This document shows positions 51,605 through 59,485 of a stretch of DNA of 64,000 nucleotides, piece after piece (position 1 is the first letter of the stretch; each line of letters starts with the position of its first letter). The DNA lies in NCBI GenBank assembly GCA_016793465.1, contig JAEUJW010000089.1, positions 62,001 through 126,000 of the forward strand. The letters are read 5' to 3'. The position numbers and the translations under genes were made by a program. Source of the stretch: Myxococcales bacterium (GTDB taxonomy: Bacteria; Myxococcota; Polyangia; Nannocystales; Nannocystaceae). The notes beneath the pieces were generated by a model. That model did no database searches. It had not been told where the DNA came from and saw only the letters and a list, made by a program, of their open reading frames with translations.

Positions 51605-52396
51605 CTGCACGCCGTCGACCTCGCGCAAGGGCCTCTCGACCTCGCCGCGCTGCAGGGCGCCCGCGCCCTCGCGCTGAACGCCGAGGCCGTCGACCCCGCC
51701 AGCCTCGCCGCCGCCCTCGCCGCGCTGCGCGACGTCCGGAGCCTCCGCGCCCTGCACCTGCGCTCGCGGGTCCGCGCGATGCCCCTCGCGCTCACCGAGC
51801 TCCGCGGTCTCCAGGCCCTCGCGCTCGTCGACCCCGATCTCCCCGGCCTCCCGCGCGAGCTGTCCCGCCTCACGCGCCTGCGCAGCCTGCGGCTCGCGCT
51901 GTTCCACCTCGGCTCCCTCCCGCACGGGTTCGGCGGGCTCGTGCGTCTGCGCGAGCTGGCGATCGAGTCGCACCACCTGTGCGGTCTGCCCGACGAGCTG
52001 CGCGCGCTGCAGGCCCTGCGCTCGCTGACGCTGCAGCTGCCCCACGTCTACGTGCACGACTGGGAGCGTCCCGCCCACGTGCCGCCGCGCTTCACCCAGT
52101 CGCTCGCCGACCTGTTCGCCCTGCTCGCCGCCCTCCCGCGCCTCACCTCGCTGACCCTCGGCGAGGACCACAGCTACGCCATGCCCGGCGCCGTGTTCGA
52201 CCGCCTGCCCCCCGAGTTCGGGGGCCTGCAAGCCCTCGAGAGCCTGACCCTCGAGCACGTCTCCCGCGTCGGCGCGCCGCACGGCGTCGTCATGCCGGCG
52301 CTCCGACAGATACGGACGTGCTACGCCGGCTTCGACGCGACCGAGGCCGAGCTGCGGGCGATCTTCCCGAACGCCGACCTCTCCGGCGGTCGGTGA
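51605..52396 (+). CDS. Leucine-rich repeat protein, start codon unclear
   Basis: Coding signal runs to 52396 with about eight leucine-rich repeats (LTELRGLQALALVDPDLPGL; LPRELSRLTRLRSLRLALFH; LPDELRALQALRSLTLQLPH). The first standard in-frame start is ATG 51779, but clear LRR sequence lies upstream in the same frame (LHAVDLAQGPLDLAALQGAR), back to about 51605, where only CTG is available; GTG 51589 is out of frame. TACAAT at 51592-51597 could be a -10 box. Either a CTG start is used or the gene lost its 5' end. It is probably a cytosolic protein-binding protein of unknown role. Confidence 0.6.
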   Translation: MHAVDLAQGPLDLAALQGARALALNAEAVDPASLAAALAALRDVRSLRALHLRSRVRAMPLALTELRGLQALALVDPDLPGLPRELSRLTRLRSLRLALFHLGSLPHGFGGLVRLRELAIESHHLCGLPDELRALQALRSLTLQLPHVYVHDWERPAHVPPRFTQSLADLFALLAALPRLTSLTLGEDHSYAMPGAVFDRLPPEFGGLQALESLTLEHVSRVGAPHGVVMPALRQIRTCYAGFDATEAELRAIFPNADLSGGR

Positions 52397-52575
52397 CGAG
52401 CCGCTCACGCGCGGACGACTTCGAGGGCGAGCACGTTCGCTCCGCTCGCGGAGCGGGGCGCCGACGTCGCCGCCCGGACGACGAGCGGCGCCGACGATGC
52501 CACCCGCCCCGCGTTGCCGCGTCGACGCGGTGTCGTTTCCCGCCACGAACCGGACAGAGCCGCCGTGTCGAGGCG

Positions 52576-53268
52576 CTAGCGCGGGGCCGCGTAGGCCTTC
52601 AGGGCCTCGCCGAGCTGCTGGGTGAAGCTGTCGCGGTCGTGCTTGTCGACCTCGGACTGCATCGCGCTGTCGCCGGCGCCCTCGCGAACGGCGACCTCGC
52701 CCTTGGCGGTGAAGGACCACGGGAACGCGCCGACGCGCTCCTGCTTGCCGAGGTCGTAGAGAATGGCGTCGCCGGCGGCGGTGCCGGGCGTGTAGGCGGC
52801 GGAGTGCGCGACCTTCGAGGGCGAGTACTCGCGCGTGCGCACGAACAGGGCGTACTGCGCCTTCTCGAAGCCGGTGAACTTGTAGCCCATCGTCAGCTCC
52901 GAGTCGTCGAACGACTTGGTCGCCGGGTCGATGATGGTGCGCAGGTCCTCGAGGCTCGGCTTGACCAGCAGCACCAGCGCGGGCCGGGCCTGCGGGTCGA
53001 GCACGAGCTCGAGGCTGCCGTAGAGCACCTCGGAGCCGAGCGTGGCGTCGGCGGGGATCGGCGCCTTCAGCGGCTCGGGGGCGGCGACCGGCGGCGCGGC
53101 TTTGGCGTCGGCGGCGAGCTTGGCGACGGCGGCGAGCTTGGCCTCCACCATCGGCCTGTGCCTGTCGATGAGGGGCTTCAGGGCCGCCTGCGGGTCTTCC
53201 TTCGTGCAGGCGGTGGTGGCGACGCTCGCCAGGAGCAGGGACAGGAGGATGGTCTTCATGGGGTTCAC
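52576..53268 (-). CDS. Lipoprotein of unknown function
   Basis: The 230-residue protein has a lipoprotein signal (MKTILLSLLLASVATTAC, Cys about 21). The mature part is a helical, Ala-rich stretch (AKLAAVAKLAADAKAAPP) followed by a beta-rich domain with LYGSLELVLDPQARPALVLL and GYKFTGFEKAQYALFVRTRE. No family is recognised. Two ATGs three codons apart are possible starts. It stands alone, convergent with the LRR gene. It is likely anchored in an envelope membrane. Confidence 0.7.
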   Translation of the reverse strand: MNPMKTILLSLLLASVATTACTKEDPQAALKPLIDRHRPMVEAKLAAVAKLAADAKAAPPVAAPEPLKAPIPADATLGSEVLYGSLELVLDPQARPALVLLVKPSLEDLRTIIDPATKSFDDSELTMGYKFTGFEKAQYALFVRTREYSPSKVAHSAAYTPGTAAGDAILYDLGKQERVGAFPWSFTAKGEVAVREGAGDSAMQSEVDKHDRDSFTQQLGEALKAYAAPR

Positions 53269-53634
53269 GTGGCGGCGGGCCCTCGTGAGCCCCGCGCCGA
53301 GCAGACCGTCGATGGTACCGCCAAGACAGTCGGCGAGGGGTCGTCCGCCGCTCGCCCGCCGAGCTCGCGCCGACCCGCGAGACGCGGAAGCGCGCCGCTC
53401 CGTCGAGGTCGGCGGAGCTAGCGCCGACCCGCGGCTCGCGCTCGACGACCCCGGACCTGCGGGCGCTCACCCGCTCGCGGCGATCGCCGGCGTCGTCGCG
53501 GCGCCGTCGAGCGCCGGGCCCTCGCCGTCGAGGGGCGTGACGTGGGCCGCTACCAGCTCGCGGGCTGCGCGCCGCGGCCCGTCGAGCGGCGACGCGGCCC
53601 CTGCCGGTGACCGCCGGCTCGCGGCCGTGCGGGC
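53269..53634. other. 366-bp intergenic stretch without a supported gene
   Basis: No frame here shows protein similarity or a credible start. Two near-identical 19-bp segments (GCTCGCGCCGACCCGCG and GCTAGCGCCGACCCGCG cores) lie near 53364 and 53417, about 53 bp apart. It separates two minus-strand lipoprotein genes and probably holds the promoter of the downstream one. Confidence 0.4.
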
Positions 53635-54225
53635 CTACGGGGCCTCGTCCTCGGCCTCGTCCTCGTCGGGCGTGCCGTCGTTGTCGTCGTCCGGGTCCTC
53701 GGCGTCGTCGTCGCCGTCGTCGTCCTTGTCGTCCTTGTCGTCCTTGTCGCCCTCGTCCTCGGCGTCGGGCGTGCCGTCGTTGTCGTCGTCGTCGTCGTCG
53801 GCGTCGGGCGTGCCGTCGTTGTCGTCGTCGTCGTCCTCGGCGTCGTCGTCGCCGTCGTCGTCCTTGTCGTCCTTGTCGTCCTTGTCGCCCTCGTCCTCGG
53901 CGTCGGGCGTGCCGTCGTTGTCGTCGTCGGCGTCCTCGTCGTCCGCCTCGCCGTCGTTGTCGTCGTCGTCGTCCTCGGAGTCGTCGACGCCGTCGTCGTC
54001 GACGTCGTCCTTGTCCTCCTCGTCCTCGGAGTCGTCGACGCCGTCGTCGTCGTCGTCGTTGTCGCTGTCGTCGTCGACGCCGTCGTTGTCGTCGTCCGGA
54101 TCCTCGGGGTCGACGATGCCGTCGGCGTCACGGTCGGTGACGGGGTCTCCGGTCGTCGCGTCACATCCGGCGATGGCGAGCGAGAGCGAGCAAACAAGGG
54201 TCGACGTCAGCTTGCGAATCAACAT
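53635..54225 (-). CDS. Asp-rich repeat lipoprotein (thrombospondin-3-like calcium binding)
   Basis: The 196-residue protein has a lipoprotein signal (STLVCSLSLAIAGC, Cys21). The mature part is an almost pure Asp/Glu/Gly/Asn repeat of DxDxDG(I/V/T) type (DRDADGIVDPEDPDDDNDGV, DDDNDGTPDAEDEGDKDD), like thrombospondin type 3 calcium-binding repeats. Long internal duplications are present: a block of about 100 bp recurs with a 138-bp offset. Extreme acidity suggests a calcium- or metal-binding surface layer. It is followed by no obvious partner. Confidence 0.75.
   Translation of the reverse strand: MLIRKLTSTLVCSLSLAIAGCDATTGDPVTDRDADGIVDPEDPDDDNDGVDDDSDNDDDDDGVDDSEDEEDKDDVDDDGVDDSEDDDDDNDGEADDEDADDDNDGTPDAEDEGDKDDKDDKDDDGDDDAEDDDDDNDGTPDADDDDDDNDGTPDAEDEGDKDDKDDKDDDGDDDAEDPDDDNDGTPDEDEAEDEAP
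53690..53940 (-). repeat. Duplicated block, 138-bp offset, in the Asp-rich gene
   Basis: Two copies of a roughly 100-bp block made of GTCGTC, CTTGTC and GGCGTCGGGCGTGCC elements start near 53701 and 53839. They encode the same acidic peptide unit. The DNA is a low-complexity tandem array and likely to vary in length between strains. Confidence 0.7.
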
Positions 54226-54510
54226 GGTCAGCGTGTCCTCGCCTCCCGAGTCCCCGGCGCCCGCGGGTTGTTACGCCGGTCGCATCGAAATTCCGCCGCG
54301 GTGCTCGTGGTCGCCGGCCGCGGACCGCCAGGACGCGGCGACGGTCCGCGGCGTCGGCTCGCACGCGCTGCCGGTCGGTGAAAAACATGCACCTCGCGGC
54401 GCGCCGGGCCCCCCGCGTCGACAGGCGTGACGGGTGGTACGCGGCGTGCACTGCCGGCCGCACGTCGCGCGCGCCGCGACGGCTCGCGCCCTCCCTCCCG
54501 GAACTCCCCC

Positions 54511-54986
54511 GTGACCACCGCCACGCTCGAACGCCGACCCACGCTCCCGGACCTCCTCGCGGAGGAGCAGCGGCACCGCACCGCCCGTCACCTCGTCGGC
54601 TGGGGGCTCGGCCTCTCGCTCGTCGCGGCCGCGGTCGCGGCGGCCGTGTGGACGCACGCCGGTCCGACCGACGCGCCGGCGTGGCGCCGCGAGGCCGCGG
54701 TCCGCGGGGACGTGACCCACGAGGTCAGCGCGACCGGCCGCCTCGAGGCCCGCGGCACCGTGTCGGTCGGGCCGGAGATCTCCGGCCGCGTCGCCAGCGT
54801 CGAGGTCGACTTCAACGACCGCGTGCGCCGCGGCCAGGTGCTCGCGCGGCTCGACACCTCGGCGCTGCGGGCCCAGCGCGACGAGGCCAGCGCCGCGGTG
54901 CACGCCGCCCGCGTGGCCGTGCACGCCGCCGAGCTCGCGGTCGAGCCTCGCGCCTGCGGCCGATCGAGGCGCTCCGCTTCGAGTGA
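54511..54986 (+). pseudogene. Internally deleted efflux adaptor (MacA/HlyD-like)
   Basis: From GTG 54511 the frame encodes the N-terminus of a periplasmic adaptor: a membrane helix (GWGLGLSLVAAAVAAAVW), then VTHEVSATGRLEARGTVSVG and PEISGRVASVEVDFNDRVRR with GQVLARLD, the lipoyl-like half-motif. Similarity stops after AVHAAELAVE near 54945. Directly after that, in another frame, the sequence reads RLRPIEALRFE and stop at 54986, the typical C-terminal tail of the same family. About 250 internal codons are therefore missing. The partner ABC transporter genes are absent. Confidence 0.6.
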
Positions 54987-54997
54987 GGGGCCGGCGC

Positions 54998-55273
54998 TCA
55001 GCGCCAGTTCTCGCCCCACACCTGGCGCAGCTCGGTGGGGATGCGGAAGGGCACCCGCCTGGGGCCGCGGTTGGCCAGCCGGAGCCCGTTGAGCATGAGG
55101 CCGCTCAGCTGGCGCGCAAGCGCGACGAACGCCGGCGAGCCGTCGCCGACCGCGTCGCCGACCTGCGCGAGCGACTGCCAGGCCGTCAGCACCCGCGAGC
55201 CCGCGCCCGTCGACACGCCGAGCATGTCGGCGATCTCGTCGCCGAGGAAGTGGCGGATGAACCGCGCGGGCTC
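54998..55273 (-). pseudogene. C-terminal fragment of an oxygenase-like (MpaB/DUF2236-type) protein
   Basis: About 90 residues on the minus strand read ARFIRHFLGDEIADMLGVST, SRVLTAWQSLAQVGDAVGDG and LNGLRLANRGPRRVPFRIPT with ELRQVWGENWR at the end. This resembles the C-terminal helices of DUF2236/MpaB-type oxygenases. No start or N-terminal domain exists upstream, because the DUF3253 gene occupies that space. It is likely a truncated remnant. The family call is tentative. Confidence 0.4.
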
Positions 55274-55274
55274 G

Positions 55275-55541
55275 TCAGCGCGGCAGGCGGATGCGGATCG
55301 GGCCCTTCGCGCGCGTGGGGTCGACGACCCGACCGCGCTGGGTGACCTCGACGGCGCCGGCCTCGACGAGGCGACGGGCGGCGCCGCGGACGGGCTCCAT
55401 CCACGCGCGCCAGTCGGACGGCGCGGCGGCGCGGGCGACCTCCGAGGGGCAGAGGCTGGCGTCGGGCGAGCGGTCGGCCAGCATCTCGAGGATGCGCCGC
55501 TCGAGCGCGCGGCCGCCGGGCGCCGGGTCGTGGGGTGGCAT
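55275..55541 (-). CDS. DUF3253 family small protein
   Basis: The 88-residue protein is a winged-helix-like DUF3253 protein: LERRILEMLADRSPDASLCP, SEVARAAAPSDWRAWMEPVR, AARRLVEAGAVEVTQRGRVV, then DPTRAKGPIRIRLPR. The family is full length at this size. Its function is unknown; the fold suggests nucleic-acid or protein binding. It survives intact among remnants. Confidence 0.85.
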   Translation of the reverse strand: MPPHDPAPGGRALERRILEMLADRSPDASLCPSEVARAAAPSDWRAWMEPVRGAARRLVEAGAVEVTQRGRVVDPTRAKGPIRIRLPR

Positions 55542-55735
55542 GACCGCCCTGCGTTGACACGGACGCGACGCCTCCGCCAGCGCGGCGCCGCCGACGAGCG
55601 GGTCGGCGCCCCAGCGGGATCGTCGCCGCGGCGCGGCCGCCGGATGCGACGTGGATGACGCATTCTTCATGGTCGCGGCCCGTGGATCACGGCGAGCGCG
55701 GGGCCCGGGCACGGATCCACCGCCGACCGCGGGCA

Positions 55736-55764
55736 TTGACGGCGGTGCGCCGCCCGGGGCATTT
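55736..55764 (+). promoter_or_regulatory. Possible sigma-70 promoter of the pseudokinase gene
   Basis: TTGACG (55736-55741) and GCATTT (55759-55764) are 17 bp apart, 11 bp before ATG 55776. The downstream GGGGCA-TTTT-TGCCCC hairpin overlaps the -10. It is weak, because the -10 matches the consensus poorly. Confidence 0.3.
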
Positions 55765-55775
55765 TTGCCCCCGCG

Positions 55776-58061
55776 ATGGTTGCACGAGCAAGCGATCCGA
55801 ACGCCGAGGCGGCCAAACGACCCCGCGGATGGACGCTGCACGCGCTCCCGGCCGACGAGGTCGGCGGCCTCGCGCCCGAGGAGCCGCAGGCCGGACCCGC
55901 GGCCCAGGCGGAGGCCTCGTCGGACCTGTGCGGGCGCCTCGTCGGCGCGCGCTACGACGTCCGCGAGCTGCGCAGCCACGGCGAGAAAGCGGCGGTGTAC
56001 CTCGGCTTCGACCGCAACTACGGGCGGCTCGTCGACCTCCGGTTCAGCGCGCCGCAGGCCATCGAGGCCGGCGACGACGTGCGCGGGCGGGCGCGCCGGC
56101 GCATGGGCGTGCGACACGTGCACCTCGCGGCGCTGCAGGGCGAGGGCCTGACCGAGGGCGGGCTGCACTACGTGGCGATGGAGCACGTCGAGGGCCGCAA
56201 CCTGCACCACATGATCGGCGACCCGCGCCTGACCTGGCCGGCGGTCCACGCCATCGGCACCCAGGTCGCGGAGGCGCTGGTCGCCCTGCACGGGGCGTGG
56301 GTGGTCCACGGCGCGGTCCACCCGGGCAACCTGGTGTGGGTCGAGCACGCCGACGAGCGGGCGGTCGACGTCAAGCTCGTCGACCTCGACGTCAGCGGCG
56401 CGGCCGCGGCGTACGGGCCGCCGGGCATCGCCGGCGTCGAGGCCGACACCAGCGCCGACGTGTTCGCCCTGGCGGTCACGCTGTACGAGCTGTGCACCGG
56501 CAAGCTGCCCGACCCCGGGCTCGCCGCGCTCGCCCACGCCGACGCGCCGGCGTGGTTCGCGGAGCTGCTGCGCGGCGTGCTGCAGGGCGGGCTGTCGCTG
56601 CCGAGCGCGCGCGCGCTGCTGGCGAGCCTGCGCCAGAGCGGCGGGGAGACGTCGGCGCTGATCGCCGCGGCGCCGCTGGTGGTGCCGCGGGCCGAGTCGG
56701 TGCCGGTGCCGCTGCCGCGGGCCGAGTCGGCGCCGGTGCCGGCGCCCGAGTCGGCGCCGCGGGCCGCGTCGGCGCCGCTGCCGCGGGCCGAGTCGGCGCC
56801 GGTGCCGGCGCCGCGAGCCGCGTCGTCGCCGGTGCCGGTGGCGGTGCAGCGGCTGGCCTCGTCGCCGGTGCCGGTGGTGATGCCGCCGGTCGCCTCGGGG
56901 CCGCTGATCATCCCGCCCTTGACGACGGGCTCGGGCCCGCTGCCGGCCGCAGGGGCGACCGAGGACGAGCTGTGGTTCGCGGCGGTCGAGGCGTTCGACC
57001 CGCTCGCGCGCCTCGAGGTGCTGGCCGGCGAGGCCCCGCGGGTCGACGAGCCCGCGACAGGGTCGAGCGGATCGATGCGCTTCGAGCCGGCGCCGCCGGG
57101 CGACGCGGCGGCGCCGTCGTCGACGTCGGGCTCGCTGACCTTCGAGGCCGCGCCGGAGGTCGAGGTCGAGGTCGTCGAGGAGCTCGAGCCGCCGCCGGAG
57201 TTCGGCGGGGCGTTCGACAGCCGCGAGCAGGCGCCGGCGATGGTGACGATGCAGTCCGCGTTCGACCCGCGCCCGACGCCGGTGCCCTTGCTGCACCCGA
57301 CGACGACGCCGACGATGCAGTCCGCGTTCGACCCGCGCCCCACGCCGGTGCCCTTGCCGCACCCGACGGCGACGCCAGCCGACTCGGTCGTCGCCCCGGT
57401 GATCGCGCCCGCGGGCGAGGAGGCGCGGCGTGGCGGCCGGATCGTGGTGGCGATCGCCGCGGCGCTGGTGCTGGCGGTCGCGCTGTGGCGCTTCGGCGCC
57501 GACGAGGCGCCCGCGCCGGTGAGCGCGAGCCCGACGACGTCGGCCGCGCCGGCCGCGTCGGCGCCGCGGACGAGCGCGCCGCCGGTCAGGCCGGCGGCGG
57601 TCGTGCCCGCGGGCGCGAGCGAGGCTCCGTCGGTCGCGCCCGCGGGCGCGAGCGAAGCTCCGCCGGTCTCACCCGCGCACGCGGCGAGCGTGCCCGGCGG
57701 GGCGATCCCCGCGGCCCCCGAGGCCGCGCCCGAGCCGCCGCCCGCCGACGACACGCCCGAGGACGAGGCGCCGATCCCCGGCGTCACCCGCGAGCAGCTC
57801 GGCGCCGGCGAGTTCCGCGGCGTGCTGCTGCGCAGCAACCGCGGCCCCGCGGTCACCAGCTGCTACATGCTGCACACCGCGGGGGTCGAGCAGAAGGTCG
57901 AGGCGGTCGTGAGGGTCGGCGCCCGCGGCCGCGTGCAGAAGCTGCGGATCGAGGACGGCCCGCTCGGCGAGTGCCTGCGCGAGGTCATCGAGAAGCTGAC
58001 GTTCCCGCCGGCCCTGAGGTCCTCGCAGCACCAGTACGTGTTCAAGTCGCCGATCGACTGA
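55776..58061 (+). CDS. Membrane pseudokinase with TonB-like C-terminal domain
   Basis: The 761-residue protein has a kinase fold at about 50-290, but key residues are lost: the VAIK Lys strand reads LVDLRFSAPQ, the HRD loop reads HGAVHPGNLVW, and DFG reads LVDLDVSG. It is therefore a pseudokinase. A Pro/Ala/Val-rich linker with repeated RAESAPVP units follows, including a 22-residue duplication encoded by a 66-bp repeat at 57249-57380. A transmembrane helix lies near 553-572. The C-terminal 90 residues (GEFRGVLLRSNRGPAVTSCY; VVRVGARGRVQKLRIEDGPL) match the AgmX/TonB-like C-terminal domain. It would be an inner-membrane scaffold. Confidence 0.85.
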   Translation: MVARASDPNAEAAKRPRGWTLHALPADEVGGLAPEEPQAGPAAQAEASSDLCGRLVGARYDVRELRSHGEKAAVYLGFDRNYGRLVDLRFSAPQAIEAGDDVRGRARRRMGVRHVHLAALQGEGLTEGGLHYVAMEHVEGRNLHHMIGDPRLTWPAVHAIGTQVAEALVALHGAWVVHGAVHPGNLVWVEHADERAVDVKLVDLDVSGAAAAYGPPGIAGVEADTSADVFALAVTLYELCTGKLPDPGLAALAHADAPAWFAELLRGVLQGGLSLPSARALLASLRQSGGETSALIAAAPLVVPRAESVPVPLPRAESAPVPAPESAPRAASAPLPRAESAPVPAPRAASSPVPVAVQRLASSPVPVVMPPVASGPLIIPPLTTGSGPLPAAGATEDELWFAAVEAFDPLARLEVLAGEAPRVDEPATGSSGSMRFEPAPPGDAAAPSSTSGSLTFEAAPEVEVEVVEELEPPPEFGGAFDSREQAPAMVTMQSAFDPRPTPVPLLHPTTTPTMQSAFDPRPTPVPLPHPTATPADSVVAPVIAPAGEEARRGGRIVVAIAAALVLAVALWRFGADEAPAPVSASPTTSAAPAASAPRTSAPPVRPAAVVPAGASEAPSVAPAGASEAPPVSPAHAASVPGGAIPAAPEAAPEPPPADDTPEDEAPIPGVTREQLGAGEFRGVLLRSNRGPAVTSCYMLHTAGVEQKVEAVVRVGARGRVQKLRIEDGPLGECLREVIEKLTFPPALRSSQHQYVFKSPID
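57249..57380 (+). repeat. 66-bp tandem duplication in the pseudokinase gene
   Basis: ATGCAGTCCGCGTTCGACCC recurs at 57249 and 57315. The unit is 66 bp (22 residues) and the two copies differ at a few bases. It lies in the Pro-rich linker. Confidence 0.8.
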
Positions 58062-58080
58062 TCGGCGCGGCGCGGCGCGC

Positions 58081-59388
58081 TCAGCCCGGGCGCAGCTCGA
58101 GGCGCAGCGCCGCCGTGCGGTAGGCGCGGAGCTCGTCGATGCGGTGGTCGTGGTGGAGCCGCGAGAACATCTGGCGCAGCTGGACCGGGCCCGGCAGGCT
58201 CAGGCTGACGACCAGCTGCTGCACGACCTCGGGCTCGAGCGTGTCGAGCGCGCTGGCCAGCCGCTGGGCGTCGCAGGCCCCGCGGATCTGGAAGTGCTCG
58301 CGCAGCGACTTGGCCCGCGCCTCGCCGACGTACACGTGCAGCAGCGCCTGGTCCTGCCAGTCGCAGATGCGGTGCAGGTGCTGCGAGGTGTTGAAGAACA
58401 GGCGCGGCAGCGGCACGAACGCGAGCGCGTGGACCGAGGCGACGCTCTCCTCCTGCAGGCGCTGGGCGTCCTCGGCGCCGATGCCCTCGATCACGCGCAG
58501 GCCGAGGCCGGTGTCCTCGACCTCGGCGGCGGCGCCGAGCAGGGCGGCGGCGCGGTTCGATACGGCGATGAAGGCGCGGTCGCCGAGCAGGCCGACGGCG
58601 ATGCCCATGGCGATGCTGGCCTGGGCCGTCTTGGGGTCGGTGCTCGACACGGTGAGGCAGGCGAGCAGCCCGGCGCTGACGATGCACAGGCCGTAGGAGC
58701 GGGCGGCGTCGGCGAACGTGCGGGTGGTCGCGTCGTTGGCGGCGATGCGCACGAGGATGCGGCCGAGCGACAGCATGAACGACGTCGTCGCGGTGCTGAG
58801 CACCGTCCAGGCCACCCAGATGTGCCAGGTCGGGATGTCGTCGCCGAGGTTGGGGAACAGCTGGTGCGGCGGCAGGTGGATGCCGAGCACGCAGAACGCC
58901 AGCATCGCCGACGACAGCAGGCCGAACACGGCGACCTGCGGCAGCAGGCCCGACTCGTAGCGCATGTGGGCGCGGTTGGCCTCGTAGGCCCACAGCGACT
59001 CGGCGCGCGCGCGGGTGTCGGCCGTCAGCGGCAGCGGGTCGTCGGGGTCCTCGCGCCAGTAGAGCCCGAACTGCCGGCGCGAGAAGCGGAACAGGACCAT
59101 GCGGGCGATGATGATGAGCATCACGTTCGGCAGGCCGACCATGACCGCGAGCAGCAGCGGCACGGTCTTCAGGGTGAACAGGCCGAACACCGACAGGGTG
59201 CCCTCGCCGATCACCCCGTCGAGCGAGGCGTAGGTGCTGAAGAGCAGCACGATCCACGACAGCAGGGCCATGATCCGCGGCCAGCCGTAGGCGCCGACGT
59301 GGTGCCACAGCCGCCGGCGCTGCGAGGGCTCGGCCGCGGCAGGCGAGGGGTCGGCGGGGGACAAGCGGCAATGGTCCCCCAGGGGCAC
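58081..59388 (-). CDS. Multi-pass membrane protein, unknown
   Basis: The 435-residue protein has six hydrophobic helices in its N-terminal 300 residues (LSWIVLLFSTYASLDGVIGE; VPLLLAVMVGLPNVMLIIIA; VAVFGLLSSAMLAFCVLGIH; AWTVLSTATTSFMLSLGRIL). A cytosolic C-terminal part of about 140 residues (GLGLRVIEGIGAEDAQRLQE) contains an HhH-like motif IEGIGAEDAQRL, followed by RIDELRAYRTAALRLELRPG. The family is not recognised. GTG 59388 is the longest reasonable start; ATG 59273 is possible. It converges on the pseudokinase gene, with 19 bp between them. Confidence 0.65.
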   Translation of the reverse strand: MPLGDHCRLSPADPSPAAAEPSQRRRLWHHVGAYGWPRIMALLSWIVLLFSTYASLDGVIGEGTLSVFGLFTLKTVPLLLAVMVGLPNVMLIIIARMVLFRFSRRQFGLYWREDPDDPLPLTADTRARAESLWAYEANRAHMRYESGLLPQVAVFGLLSSAMLAFCVLGIHLPPHQLFPNLGDDIPTWHIWVAWTVLSTATTSFMLSLGRILVRIAANDATTRTFADAARSYGLCIVSAGLLACLTVSSTDPKTAQASIAMGIAVGLLGDRAFIAVSNRAAALLGAAAEVEDTGLGLRVIEGIGAEDAQRLQEESVASVHALAFVPLPRLFFNTSQHLHRICDWQDQALLHVYVGEARAKSLREHFQIRGACDAQRLASALDTLEPEVVQQLVVSLSLPGPVQLRQMFSRLHHDHRIDELRAYRTAALRLELRPG

Positions 59389-59485
59389 GCGTGTGGGAAG
59401 GCGCAGGATTGCGCCGCACACCGGTCCAGGCGCCGGGCGACCGCGACGGCTTGACGCCGCGCTCGCCTGCTGTCTTGCTCGCTGT

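Noticed and set aside
53650..54130. Repeat array resembling CRISPR or a satellite
   Set aside because: The units are in-frame codons of an Asp-rich lipoprotein, not equal repeats with unique spacers.
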